Positions 41,818-51,707 of a DNA stretch of 64,000 nt are shown piece after piece (positions within the stretch are counted from its first letter, which is position 1; each line of letters begins with the position of its first letter). The notes below the pieces were generated by a model. That model saw nothing but the letters and a program-made list of their open reading frames with translations, ran no database searches and was not told the origin of the DNA. Source of the DNA: Schistocerca nitens (taxonomy: Eukaryota; Arthropoda; Insecta; Orthoptera; Acrididae); NCBI RefSeq assembly GCF_023898315.1, contig NC_064616.1, positions 535,637,102-535,701,101 on the forward strand, read 5' to 3'. The translations under genes were made by a program, and so were the position numbers.

Positions 41818-44800
41818 TTCCTCCCCCGCAAATCGGCGAACGGTCGTGAGATAAGGCTTCCGCCCGCCGTGGGGAGGACCCCATGTTGACGTATGCGATG
41901 AGGTGGGGAGCCTAACAACAGGCGAGGCTGTGCCACCCGCACCCGGCCATTCGGTCCGAGGGGAGCTAGGAAACGCCTGCAAACCTAGTCCAGGGTGCAC
42001 GTCAACATGAGGTGTTTGCGCACGTAATGATATAAGAGGAGCCGCGGGGTCGACCTCCATGTGGTCGGAGCACCCGACGGGCGAAGACGACATCTGGTCC
42101 GGAGCGGGCAAGAGGTCCATGGCGGAGGACGGCTGGTCACGGGAAGCAAGCGGCGGCGCGTGACCCAGGGAGGCGCGAGGCGGCTGCAGCGAAGCGTCCG
42201 CTGCTGGCGGCGCCGGCGGCGGCTGCGGCGGCGCGACGCCATGAGGCAAAACGGAAGGCATCGTCGGTAACACCTGGGGATGAGGCGAGCCAGCAGATGG
42301 GTCCCCAAGGCGCTGACCGGACGGCGCCGTCGCTGAAAGCAGACGGGGAGCGGCAGAACCCAGGCGACGACAGAGGCGCAGCTGATTGAGATGCCGACGC
42401 ACCTCACCAGAGGCCCCCAAAACCAAATACATCGCGCGGCCGAGGCAGCGAAGAATGCGCCCTGCGAGCCAACGCTGTGAACCGCGATAGTTGCGATAAT
42501 AGACAACGTCGCCAGGAGCAAAAGCAGGAGACTGCCGCTGCACAGGAACCTGATGTGGCGGATGCAGCAAAGACATCAGAGTTCGATGAGGACGACCATG
42601 GAGCAACTCAGCCGGCGAGCGACCATCGCGGGGCTGAGAGCGATATGAGGACAAAAAGAGCAACAAAGCGTCCTCCCGAGAATGCGACTCTTTCAACTTC
42701 AACATCTGCGACTTGAAAGTCCGGACCAATCGTTCAGCGGCACCGTTTGACTGAGGCGAAAACGGCGCGGATGTCAGATGTTGAATACCATTGGCCTTGC
42801 AGAACGACTGAAATTCTGCGGACATGAATTGTGGGCCATTGTCGGAAACAATAGTCTGCGGAAGACCTTCAATGCAAAAGATAGCAGACAAGGCTTGGAT
42901 GGTGGCAGAAGACGTCGTGGAAGACATCCGGACAACAAAAGGAAAATTACTGAAAGCATCGATCACAACCAACCATCGAGCATTCCAGAATGGACCAGCA
43001 AAATCGATGTGCAAGCGTTGCCAAGGGGAAGTGGCTTTCGGCCATGCAAAGAATTTCCGCGGCGGTGCGGATTGTTGTTCGGCACACGCCACGCAAGAGG
43101 AGCACATATTCGTAATCGCAGCATCGATTCCGAACCAAGTACAGTGCTGACGAGCAAGCTGTTTCGTACGCACTATACCCCAATGTCCTTGGTGAAGAAG
43201 CTTTAAGACAGAGGACTGTAACGAACGTGGGACTACGACTCGAGACTGATCATTATCGGAACGCAACAACAAAACACCACGTCGTACAAAAAGTCTCTCC
43301 TTGTGAGCAAAAAAACGGCGAACCAAAGGATCCTCGATCCGTGACTTTGACAAGGGCCATTGCGTAGCAACAAAACGCAAAACAGTAGCAAGGACAGGGT
43401 CAGCAGCTGTGGCAGTAGCTACACGACGAAAATCAATCGGAAACGATGCGACCACGTCATCGGCTTCCGAATCAATGAACATGCAAGCAAGTTCGGAAGA
43501 ATCGAATGCTTTATCCTCAGCAACAGGCAAACGGGACAACGCATCAGCGTTGCCGTGCTTAGCAGTGGACCGATACAAGATATCGTAGCGGTACTGCGAG
43601 AGAAAAAGTGACCAGCGAATGAATTTCTGCGCTGTACGTGGAGGTACAGGCTTGTTCGGATGAAAAAGCGATGTCAACGGTTTGTGGTCCGTGATGATGG
43701 TAAAGTGACGACCATACAAGAAGTCATGGAACTTGGTAACACCAAACACGAGAGCTAAAGCTTCTTTCTCTATTTGTGAATAATTTCTTTGCGCAGATGA
43801 GAGCAATTTGGACGCAAAGGCAATAGGGCGATCATGCGAGCCATCTTTGTGCGCAAGCACAGCACCGATCCCGAAATCCGATGCATCTACCATCAACAAA
43901 AGGGGTTTTCGGGGATCGAATGGCGTAAGGCAAGTATTGGAAAGTAACGCCGATTTCAACTGGCGAAAGGCGCGTTCGCATTCCGTCGTCCAGACGAACG
44001 GAACACCTGTACGGCGTAAGCGATGAAGCGGAGCTGAAATAGAAGAAGCATTGCGCACAAACCGATGATAATAATTTACCTTACCCAGCACACTCTGTAG
44101 CTGTTTTAAGTTCTGCGGTGACGGCAAGTCCTGAATGGCACGAAGGTGCTCTGGACTCGGATGTATACCTTGGGCGTTAAGGACATGGCCCAGGTACGGT
44201 AAGTCACGAGCAAAAAACACACATTTGTCCTTCCTCAAGCGAAGACCATTCTGTCGCAAGACCTGAAATAAGGTTCGGAGATTTTGCAAATGTTCTGCTT
44301 CTGTCTTTCCTGAGATTACAATATCGTCCAGATAGTTCGCAGCAGTAGGGACCGACGCACAAATAGTTTGTAAATATAGCTGAAACAAAGCAGGGGCGGA
44401 GGCACACCCGAATGGCAGTCTTTTGAAGCGATACAAGCCAAGATGCGTGTTAACCACTAAGACGCTCTGGGATTCTTCGTCCACAGGTATTTGCAAGTAC
44501 GCATCTGCTAGGTCCAATTTTGAAAAATATTTTCCCGGGCACAGTTTGTCAAAAAGATCTTCCGGGCGGGGCAAAGGAAAAGTAGCAGTCACAAGTTGCG
44601 GATTCACAGTTGCCTTGAAGTCCACACAAAGTCTCAGTTTTCCGGAAGGTTTTGGCAAAATTACTAAGGGTGAGGCCCAGAGAGAAGCCTGCACACGTTC
44701 AATTACACCTTGAGATTCTAATTCGGCTAATGTTCTTGCGACCTTATCACGCAATGCGTGGGGAACATTGCGCGCTCTGAAAAATTTCGGTTGCGCGTTG

Positions 44801-46440
44801 TCTTTCAGTTCCAAATGCGCTTCATAGTTCTTAGCGCAACCAAGGCCCGGTGCAAAAATGTCTGCAAATTCTTCACAAAGACTAGAAACGCTGGCGGAAG
44901 GCACAGTCTGATTCACTGATAGGACCTGATTTACAATAGACAAATTAAACAATTGAAATAAATCTAAACCAAACAAGTTCACTGCACTAGAGGAACGAAG
45001 AACATAAAATGACACAAGTTTTGTCTGTCCCTTGTATGTTGCAATAAGGCTGCACTGTCCTAACACAGGTATATGCTGTCCTGAGTAACTAGTTAACGTA
45101 ACATTTGCGGCACGCAATGGCGGGGCGCCCAGTTGTTTGTACGTGTCGTGATTGAGCAATGAAACTGCAGCTCCGGTATCGAGCTGGAATGGTATCACTT
45201 TTCCTGCAAAGTCTAAGTCCACAAAAAGTTTAGTGTCTTGTTGACGACAAGAGCGACTGTCGCGTGCAATTTGAACTGATACAGGTCCAGAAGCACTTGC
45301 AACTTTACGGGATTTCCGGCGACGTCGACGCACACTTTGGGTGGGACGAACACAGTCACTGTTAGCTAAAGTGTCACTGGACGGGTGGGAATGAACCACA
45401 TGAATGTCCATGGGCGAAGGTCCACGAGCCTGATGGTCCTGGGTTCGATTCCGGCGCGAAGCAAAAGGCCTGGAATTTGTGTGATTGTCTGATCTTAACT
45501 TTTTCTGGCAAACACTTTGTACATGTCCTTTCTTTTGGCAGTAAAAGCAAATAGCCTGGCGTGACGGGCAATTTTCACGCGAATGTCTAGTTGCACACCG
45601 CGGGCAAGATTTCACTGCATTTGCTTGCTTACGCGGCGCACGTGGTTGCAAGCTAGGCGGCCGCAGCGAAGTCGGGCGCGAGGGCCGCTTAGCGTCCCGT
45701 GCAGCGGGCCCGGCGGGCCGATTAATGTGACACACTGCTGGCGAAGTTTCAAAGGATTCCTGAGCAAAGTCAAGGGTGTCTTGCCTGTCCAATATGTCTA
45801 TCACTTGTTGCAGGGAGGGATTAACTAGCTTCAAAATCTGTTCCCTTATGCGAACATCAGAAACGTTCTGTGCAATTGCATCACGCACCATAGTATCCGA
45901 ATATGGGAGGCCACATTCACAGGCAAACGCGCAGTCTCTAGTAAGGCCTTGCAAAGTTGCTACCCACTCCCTGTTAGTCTGACCGGCCGTACGTTTTGTA
46001 CGAAAAAACGTATACCGTTTGGCAACTACATTAACTGTTTCTTTGAAATAGGCATCTAAAGCCGACAAAATTTCCTCGTAGGACAGAGTTGCTACGTCGC
46101 GTCGGGGAAACAATTTCACTATCACCCGGTAGGTAGACACACCGACACAAGAAAGCAAAAACGGCTGCCGCTCTTTACCTTGAATTCCATAAGCAGTGAG
46201 GTGGAAGTTGAACTGATCGGCCCACTCAGTCCAGCTTTCGTTATGGGCCTCAAAGGGCCTAAATGGCGGTGCGACAGCGTTGTGTGGCTGCGGTAGCGAT
46301 GAAGCGGCTGCCGCCGCATCGGTTTGCAGCGCACGTTGACCCTGGACGAGCTGTCCAAGGGCTTCCAATAACGCCTGCGTCTGCTGATTCTGCAAGCGAA
46401 AAAATTCGGACAGTACATCTGGAGAATGCGGCGAAGCCAT
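41785..46440 (-). CDS. Gag-Pol polyprotein of the Gypsy element
   Basis: 1551 codons in one frame, first ATG at 46440 (MASPHSPDVLSEFFRLQNQQ). The Gag capsid-like part is followed by two CCHC zinc knuckles at about residues 276-310 (CPRCATRHSRENC and CFYCQKKGHVQSVC). Then come retropepsin at about 420 (QLDTGAAVSLL), reverse transcriptase with YLDDIVIS at about 700, RNase H (DASDFGIGAV at about 850, ITDHKPLTSL at about 920) and integrase with an HHCC zinc module (HQGHWGIVRT...CSSCVAC). The integrase catalytic residues are in HIDFAG, VSDNGPQF and NGAAERLV, the last two with 35 residues between them (DD35E). A Pro-rich tail of about 200 residues follows, with the stop inside the 3' LTR. It would package RNA, copy it and integrate the copy. 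The Gag-Pol ratio must be set without a frameshift, for example by processing. No env frame exists. Confidence 0.96.
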   Translation of the reverse strand: MASPHSPDVLSEFFRLQNQQTQALLEALGQLVQGQRALQTDAAAAASSLPQPHNAVAPPFRPFEAHNESWTEWADQFNFHLTAYGIQGKERQPFLLSCVGVSTYRVIVKLFPRRDVATLSYEEILSALDAYFKETVNVVAKRYTFFRTKRTAGQTNREWVATLQGLTRDCAFACECGLPYSDTMVRDAIAQNVSDVRIREQILKLVNPSLQQVIDILDRQDTLDFAQESFETSPAVCHINRPAGPAARDAKRPSRPTSLRPPSLQPRAPRKQANAVKSCPRCATRHSRENCPSRQAICFYCQKKGHVQSVCQKKLRSDNHTNSRPFASRRNRTQDHQARGPSPMDIHVVHSHPSSDTLANSDCVRPTQSVRRRRRKSRKVASASGPVSVQIARDSRSCRQQDTKLFVDLDFAGKVIPFQLDTGAAVSLLNHDTYKQLGAPPLRAANVTLTSYSGQHIPVLGQCSLIATYKGQTKLVSFYVLRSSSAVNLFGLDLFQLFNLSIVNQVLSVNQTVPSASVSSLCEEFADIFAPGLGCAKNYEAHLELKDNAQPKFFRARNVPHALRDKVARTLAELESQGVIERVQASLWASPLVILPKPSGKLRLCVDFKATVNPQLVTATFPLPRPEDLFDKLCPGKYFSKLDLADAYLQIPVDEESQSVLVVNTHLGLYRFKRLPFGCASAPALFQLYLQTICASVPTAANYLDDIVISGKTEAEHLQNLRTLFQVLRQNGLRLRKDKCVFFARDLPYLGHVLNAQGIHPSPEHLRAIQDLPSPQNLKQLQSVLGKVNYYHRFVRNASSISAPLHRLRRTGVPFVWTTECERAFRQLKSALLSNTCLTPFDPRKPLLLMVDASDFGIGAVLAHKDGSHDRPIAFASKLLSSAQRNYSQIEKEALALVFGVTKFHDFLYGRHFTIITDHKPLTSLFHPNKPVPPRTAQKFIRWSLFLSQYRYDILYRSTAKHGNADALSRLPVAEDKAFDSSELACMFIDSEADDVVASFPIDFRRVATATAADPVLATVLRFVATQWPLSKSRIEDPLVRRFFAHKERLFVRRGVLLLRSDNDQSRVVVPRSLQSSVLKLLHQGHWGIVRTKQLARQHCTWFGIDAAITNMCSSCVACAEQQSAPPRKFFAWPKATSPWQRLHIDFAGPFWNARWLVVIDAFSNFPFVVRMSSTTSSATIQALSAIFCIEGLPQTIVSDNGPQFMSAEFQSFCKANGIQHLTSAPFSPQSNGAAERLVRTFKSQMLKLKESHSREDALLLFLSSYRSQPRDGRSPAELLHGRPHRTLMSLLHPPHQVPVQRQSPAFAPGDVVYYRNYRGSQRWLAGRILRCLGRAMYLVLGASGEVRRHLNQLRLCRRLGSAAPRLLSATAPSGQRLGDPSAGSPHPQVLPTMPSVLPHGVAPPQPPPAPPAADASLQPPRASLGHAPPLASRDQPSSAMDLLPAPDQMSSSPVGCSDHMEVDPAAPLISLRAQTPHVDVHPGLGLQAFPSSPRTEWPGAGGTASPVVRLPTSSHTSTWGPPHGGRKPYLTTVRRFAGEECGVTARHHTC
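41818..41832 (-). promoter_or_regulatory. Polypurine tract of the Gypsy element
   Basis: On the element's strand 'gcgggggaggaa' lies directly before the 3' LTR and would prime plus-strand DNA synthesis. It is also coding: it is part of the Gag-Pol frame (RFAGEE). Confidence 0.85.
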
Positions 46441-46489
46441 GACACAAACAAATTAGAGCAAATATAACACAAAGACTGCAACTTGGGCG

Positions 46490-46510
46490 CGGCACCACTC
46501 CTCGGCGCCA
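46490..46510 (-). promoter_or_regulatory. Primer-binding site of the Gypsy element
   Basis: On the element's strand 'tggcgccgaggagtggtgcc' follows the 5' LTR after a short 'atatttt' spacer. It starts with the conserved TGG, and TGGCGCC is shared with Lys-type primer sites, but the rest does not match well. The primer tRNA is uncertain. Confidence 0.6.
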
Positions 46511-46516
46511 AAATAT

Positions 46517-46991
46517 TGTTGTGTCGATTCCCTAAGGTCTCGACACAATGAGTGGCTAGGTGCACGCGAAACTAACGCAGACGGGCGTAAATTCTGAAAC
46601 AGGAGACTGGATGAAAACTATAAAGAAAAGAAGAGAGATTTTAATATACTTAACTTTACTGTAGTCTTGTTCTTGTTGAAATACATCTCTTGCATAGTAG
46701 TAAGCAATTAGCAATGATATACATGGCGCCTTGCTAGGTAGTAGCGATGGACTAGCTGAAGGCTATTTAATCTGTCTCTCGGCAAATGAGAGGAAGACGT
46801 GATACGTGTGGTCGCAAGCTATGTCGTCCGTACAACTGGGGCGAGGTGAAGTCCGTGTCTTGTGACCTGCCATGTGGTGGCGCTAGGATTGCGAGTACAC
46901 AGTGGCGACACGCGGGTCCGACATGTACTACAGGACCGCGGCCGATTTAAGTTACTACCTAGCAAGTGTGGTGTCTAGCGGTGACACCACA
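46517..46991 (-). repeat. 5' LTR of the Gypsy element
   Basis: 475 bp. On the element's strand it begins 'tgtggtgtcaccgctagaca' and ends 'gaatcgacacaaca'. It carries the expected promoter and polyadenylation functions. Identical in appearance to the copy at 41343-41817. Confidence 0.96.
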
Positions 46992-46996
46992 GCCTT

Positions 46997-47163
46997 CTTC
47001 GCCGCTTAACAGAAAATCTTCCCACTGCCATCTGTTCGGCCCAATGAAAGATGCACTCTGCAGGAAGCAGTACGTAGATGATGGAGAGATTATTGATGCA
47101 GCAACACGTTGGTTTCGATGTCGATATGTAGAGTGGCACCACGCGGACATTGTTAACGCATAA
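46997..47163 (+). pseudogene. Mariner transposase C-terminal fragment
   Basis: SHCHLFGPMKDALCRKQYVD and DDGEIIDAATRWFRCR correspond to the mariner C-terminus (S-D-x-HLFGPLK, then 'DDEEv...v..Wl'). The Asp before HLFGP is replaced (CHLFGP), so even the last part of the catalytic site is degraded. Confidence 0.75.
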
Positions 47164-47329
47164 GCAACAGTCAAATGAAAACGAAATAGATGGGAAAAAG
47201 TAAGTAAACTGTTTATTATTTAAGAAGAGGTCGCTTTAACTGTTAATACATTTATTCCAATGTGAGAGGACGGTCAGCGCCGTCATGGAAAAAGGTTTGT
47301 CCATTGCCTACGGAACCTGATTTTACCCA

Positions 47330-47650
47330 GGCATGCACCTGTTCGTCCCAAGCAAATCAACAGCTACGAATATAGTTTTTCAAGGCTCCAAAAATGCGGA
47401 AATTGCATGGGGAGTGATCGAGACGGTACGGAGCATGTGTAAGGGCTTCCCAGCGAAACTTCTGCTGCGTGCGCACAAGTTGCCAAGGTTGTTTCGACTA
47501 CGCTGCAGAAGTTTCTTTGGGAAGCCTTACACATCCTCCATCCACTTCCCATGTCTTCCGATCTCCCCGTGCGATTTTCATATTTTTGGAGCCATGGATT
47601 TACGCATGCGTGGGTACAGTCATGATTCCGTAGGTAATCACGAACATTTT
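47330..47650 (+). pseudogene. Mariner transposase fragments in inverted repeat
   Basis: The plus strand reads ISPCDFHIFGAMDLRMRGYS around 47560-47625, matching the mariner 'SPDLAPSDFHLFGPLK' block. An imperfect inverted repeat joins 47384-47480 ('ggctccaaaaatgcggaaat' onward) with 47500-47593 (its complement), so the minus strand reads the same block again. Two copies of one mariner segment therefore lie head to head. The DDE residues are degraded. Confidence 0.65.
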
Positions 47651-47940
47651 TCCATGAGGATATTTACAGTCTTATCTCACAGTGGAATAGATATATTAAC
47701 AGTTATGGCGATTAATTTTGAACTAATAAACACTTTGCTCACCTTTTTCTGTCTGTCTCGCTCTCGTTTGACTGCACCTTATACTTTCACGGAAACAAAC
47801 GGGATTGGAGTAACAAATCGAATGAATCATAATCTCGATATTGCTTTGTAACGAGCCACCGGAGACCAGAAGTCCGAAGCACTCACAATATTTCCCTGAA
47901 CAGTCTCTAAGATTTTATCGGTGGAATTCGAGTCCAGCAT

Positions 47941-49181
47941 ATACACTATGTGATCAAAAGTACCTGAACGCCTCCAAAAACATACGTTCTTCATATGAGG
48001 TGCATTGCGCTGCGCCTACTGGCAGGTACTCTATATGAGCTACCTCAGTAGTAATTAGGCATCGTGATAAAGCAGACTGGGGCTCTCTGCGGAACTCACG
48101 GACTTCGAACGTGACCAGGTGATTGGGTGTCACTTGTGTCATACGTCTGTACGCGTGATTTCCACACTCCTAAACATCCCTCGGTTCACAGTTTCCGATG
48201 TGATAGTGAAGTGGAAACGTGAAGGGACACGGGGCAGCACAAAAGCGCACAGGCCCACCTCGTCTGTTGACTAACAGAGAGTTGAAGAGGGTCGTAATGT
48301 GTAATAGGCAGACATCTATCCAGACCATTATACAGGAATTTAAAACTGCATCAGGATGCACTGCAAGTACAATGACAGTTAGGCGGGTGGTGCGAAAACT
48401 TGGATTTCATAATAGAGCAGCTGCTCATAAGCCACGCATCACGCCGGTAAATGTCAAACGATGCCTTGCTTGGTGTAAGGAGCTTAAACATTAGACGACT
48501 GAACAGTGGAAAAAAGTTGAGTGGAGTGACGAATCACGGTACAAAATGTGGCGATCCGATGGCAGGATGTGGGTATGGCGAATGTCCGGTGAACATCTGC
48601 CAGCGTGTGCAGTGCCAACAGCAAAATTCGGAAGCAGTGGTGTAATGGTGTGGTCGTGTTTTTCGTGGAGGGGGCTTGCACCCCTTGTTGTTTTGCGTGG
48701 CGCTATCTCAGCACAGGCCCACATTGATGTTTTAAGCACCTTCTTGCTTCCCACTGTCGAAGAGCAATTCGGGGAAGGCGATTGCATCACTCAACACGAA
48801 CGAGCACCTGTTCATAATGCACGGTCTATGGCGGAGTGGTTACACTACAATAACATCCCTGTAATGGACTGGCCTGCACGGAGTCCTGACCTGAATTCTA
48901 TAGAACACCTTGTGATATTTTGAAACGCGGACTTCGTATTAGGCGTCACCCACAGACTTCGATATCTCTCCCCGGTGCAGCACTCGGTGAAGAAGGCTGC
49001 TATTCTCCAAGTAATCTTCTATCACTTGATTGAACGTATTCCTACGAGAGTGGAAGCTCTCATCAAGGCTAAGGATGGGCCAACACCATATTGAATTCCA
49101 GCATTACCAATGGAGAGCGCCACGAACTTGTAAGTTATTTTCAGCCAGGTGTCCGGATACTTTCGATCACAAAGTCTATAT
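47941..49181 (+). mobile_element. Tc1-type transposon, complete ends, decayed
   Basis: The left end 'cactatgtgatcaaaagtac' (about 47944) and the right end 'gtatac/atactttcgatcacaaagt' (to about 49181) are imperfect inverted repeats of about 28 bp, both next to TA-rich target sequence. The 1.24-kb length is normal for Tc1. The transposase inside is broken. Confidence 0.82.
48170..49080 (+). pseudogene. Tc1 transposase, decayed, second Asp replaced
   Basis: 48219-48494 encodes the helix-turn-helix region (STKAHRPTSSVD in one frame, then TSIQTIIQEFKTASGCTAST, MTVRRVVRKLGFHNRAAAHK). After a frameshift comes WSDESRYKMW (first Asp intact), then 48546-48923 with FGSSGVMVWSCFSWRGLAPL. 'CITQHERAPVHNARS' is the block where the second catalytic Asp should stand (normally QQDNAPVH); it is now Glu or lost. 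SPDLNSIEHL keeps the Glu. It ends early at 48923, and the C-terminal part to 49090 is out of frame. Confidence 0.85.
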
Positions 49182-49185
49182 TAGC

Positions 49186-49370
49186 CGAGCCGTATGGCCG
49201 CGCGGTTAGAGGCGCCATGTCACGGATTGCGCGGCCCCACCCGCTGGAGGTTCGAGCCCTCCCTCGGGCATGGGTGTGTGTGATGTTCCTAGCGTAAGTT
49301 AGTTTAAGTAGTGTGTAAGTCTAGGAGCCGATGACCTCAGCAGTTTGGTCCCTTAGGAATTCACACATGT
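49186..49370 (+). repeat. tRNA-derived SINE, relative of family A
   Basis: The head 'gccgtatggccgcgcggtta' and the B box 'ggttcgagccctcc' lead to the shared motif 'ctcgggcatgggtgtgtgtg'. The 3' part differs from family A and ends 'gtcccttaggaattcacaca'. No TSD is clear. It lies just right of the Tc1 end. Confidence 0.8.
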
Positions 49371-49619
49371 GTATTACAGATAGCTAGAGTATGAGATGGG
49401 GCAAGTCTGTATTTTATGACAGAAATTTACCAGATGGTGTCGATCAGAATTTCCTATTTATTTAAAATGAATGAAACGTATTAACTAACAAAGAAAAGAG
49501 CTCCATTGTGAACTATACAAATGTAATGAAATTAGTGGTGTTGTGGATACTGCGTTTCAGTGAAAAGCGTATTAACATCATGCTAATTCTTGGCGTTTTC
49601 AAATTTGCCTAAATCACTT

Positions 49620-50368
49620 AGACAAGATATCTGCATCTCCCGAAAAGTGTCCATTCACCATAAACAATAAAAACTATGAGGTCATCCACATGATTACTAA
49701 AGGGATTCCGTTAAGTTTCGGTTACAAGATAAATCACACAAATTTAGAGACTGTTAGTTCAACTAAATACCCAGGGATTACAGTTACAACCAACTTAAAC
49801 TGGCGCGATGACACAGAAAATGTTGTGGGAGGTGTGAACCGAAGACCGCGTTTTATTGGCAGAACACTTGGAAGATGCAACAAATTTACTAAAGAGACTG
49901 CCTACATTACACTTTCCCGTCGTCTTCTTGAGTATTACTGCGCGGTATGGGATCCTTACCGGATAGGACTGACGGAAGACATCGGAAGATTTCGAAGAAG
50001 GGTAGCTCGTTCTAGATTATTTCGAAATATGGGTGAAAATATCACCGATATGATCCGCGAGTTGTTGTGGCAATCATGAAAATGAAGGCGTTTGTCGTTG
50101 CGGAGTGATCTTTTCATGAAGTTTCAATCGCTTACTTTTTCCTCCGAATGAGAAAGTATTTTTTTACTCCCATTTGCATCGTGAGAAATGACCATTGTAA
50201 TGTAATAGGAGAAATAATAGCTCGTCCCGAAAGATTTAAGTGTTGGTTTTTCCCACGTGCTAATCAAGAATGGAACGGTTGAAAAATAGTCTGAAAGTGG
50301 TTTGATGAACCTCCTGCCAAGCAATTAGGTAATGAATTGCAGAGCAGTCATGTAGATGTAGATGTTAG
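49620..50368 (+). pseudogene. CR1-type LINE, 5'-truncated 3' end
   Basis: The frame at 49690-50079 matches the same region of the CR1-type LINE at 13.5-15.3 kb block by block: KYPGITVTTNLNWRDD, RRPRFIGRTLGRCNKFTKET and YYCAVWDPYRIGLTEDIGRF. Downstream, in other frames, PRANQEWN matches the C-terminus. The element ends in 'gtagatgtagatg', the same terminal repeat seen at 13513-13530. It is a 5'-truncated, decayed relative. Confidence 0.88.
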
Positions 50369-51682
50369 TCGTAAAAAGTACCACCGAGCACACTATTTCT
50401 AAATATAAAATTTACTTCAGTCAGTGTTGACATACACTGTTTAATGGCTATGTCGATAGTCAATTCTGCCCACATAAGGACTTACGTCAGTCGTACAGCA
50501 GGAGCCTCAGGGAAATGATGACTTGAGCATGCACTGACACAGCCAACTATAGCGTTTGCTAACGCTTAGGTTATTTAAATCGCGACACTGTAATGAACCA
50601 AGTGCTAGTTGCCACAAAAACTGTCTTTTCGGCCTATGGATTTTTTTTTATAATATCGCTTCAGCTTTAGTACTACTATAATTTCACAATTGCAAAGTTG
50701 AATTTGACGACAAAGAACATTCTCATCCGATTTTTTGTCATTAGTTTGTCCCTATCTGAGGACGCCTCGTAGGTCGTAAAATTTACTACTACAGGAGCCT
50801 CTGACTGCCAACTGGAGGCTGCTCTACAAGTATTGGTCTCTACACTACACATCTACACTTGGAGCAGTGACGCATAGCACTTACATATCGCGAAGTAAAA
50901 TTTTAATTATTGCTTCCACTGATCCACATTAAGCTGAGCTCTGAACACAATGCTTTGACCAACAACGCTGAAAGGAAGCCGAGCCAAACAGATACATGAA
51001 TAAGATGAAAAATAAAAGTTTCTTGCTAATATTTCTACTGAGATATTAATAAAAAATAATAATCAACCATATGTGTTTCAATAGCAAGCTACAACTGTGA
51101 CATCGTAAGTTAAGCAAAAAGTAATTGAGGCAGTAAGGTTTATTGTGTGTAATCATGTTGATCACACTTACATGTAGTCGGCAAGTCAATTTATATGCGA
51201 TGTCTTCGTCGCACTAAGTGCGGCGAGATGCCACTTCGTCCCTAGCTGCTCTAATATGGTTATCCGCTGAGCTCAGGAAAAAAGTCAGTAATTTATGAAT
51301 TTGGAAGATAATAACTTAAGGGTTCAAACAACGATGTGTTCTTAGGAAATATGATAGCTTACGTAAACGAGATTCTGAACCATCGCTACCAATGTTTACA
51401 TCAATTTATGCAAGTTTTTGAAGCTATAGGGGTCGCTTTACAAGATGGCGAAGGTCCTTTGCTTTATGTGGTGCCGCTAACGGGAACTATCTTTACTTCT
51501 GAGACTGTTACCCAGCCAATCCTTGCAGTACTGATGTTATGAGCTGACTTAGCTCGTAGTTATGGGCGGGTTCTCCACAACGGCAGCCGAATGCAACGTC
51601 TGTGATGGTAGCGTAAGCTGAGACCGGTTGCTAGATTCTTTCTTCGCCGGACTGCTCCAATAACCTCTCACTGACTGCCACC
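50369..51682. other. No gene recognised
   Basis: AT-rich sequence without coding motifs or repeat ends that I recognise. The frame at 51336-51542 has no known domain. Confidence 0.35.
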
Positions 51683-51707
51683 GCTGCTGCTGCTGCTGCT
51701 GCTGCCC
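51683..51707. repeat. CTG trinucleotide microsatellite
   Basis: About eight CTG units ('ctgctgctgctgctgctg'). They give a poly-Ala run in the minus-strand frame. Confidence 0.9.

Larger units (their letters stand above)
41343..46991 (-). mobile_element. Intact Gypsy (Ty3) retrotransposon, recent
   Basis: A 5649-bp element on the minus strand with two 475-bp LTRs that look identical, a 5-bp TSD 'gcctt' (41338-41342 and 46992-46996), TG...CA ends, a primer site next to the 5' LTR, a polypurine tract next to the 3' LTR, and one uninterrupted Gag-Pol frame with all catalytic residues. Nothing in the sequence shows inactivation. The domain order protease-RT-RNase H-integrase assigns it to Ty3/Gypsy. 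The single fused frame and the resemblance to insect 'K02A2.6-like' proteins suggest the Mag-like side of the group (inference). Confidence 0.96.
40806..47215 (+). mobile_element. Internally deleted mariner-like transposon, split by Gypsy
   Basis: The left end 'gagaggcgttcagtaagtac' is followed by a transposase N-terminus (40986-41309 plus the next bases to 41342). After the Gypsy insertion the frame content jumps to a transposase C-terminus (46997-47163). The DDE core between them is missing, so the element was already deleted internally before the Gypsy insertion. The right terminal repeat is not clear, so the right limit is a guess. Confidence 0.65.

Noticed and set aside
41985-42521. 178-codon Arg-rich frame
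   Set aside because: An alternative frame on the same strand as the Gypsy Gag-Pol Pro-rich tail, so a shadow frame.
47333-47851. 172-codon frame as an intact gene
   Set aside because: Only a short mariner block is recognisable. The frame runs through an inverted repeat of transposon relics.
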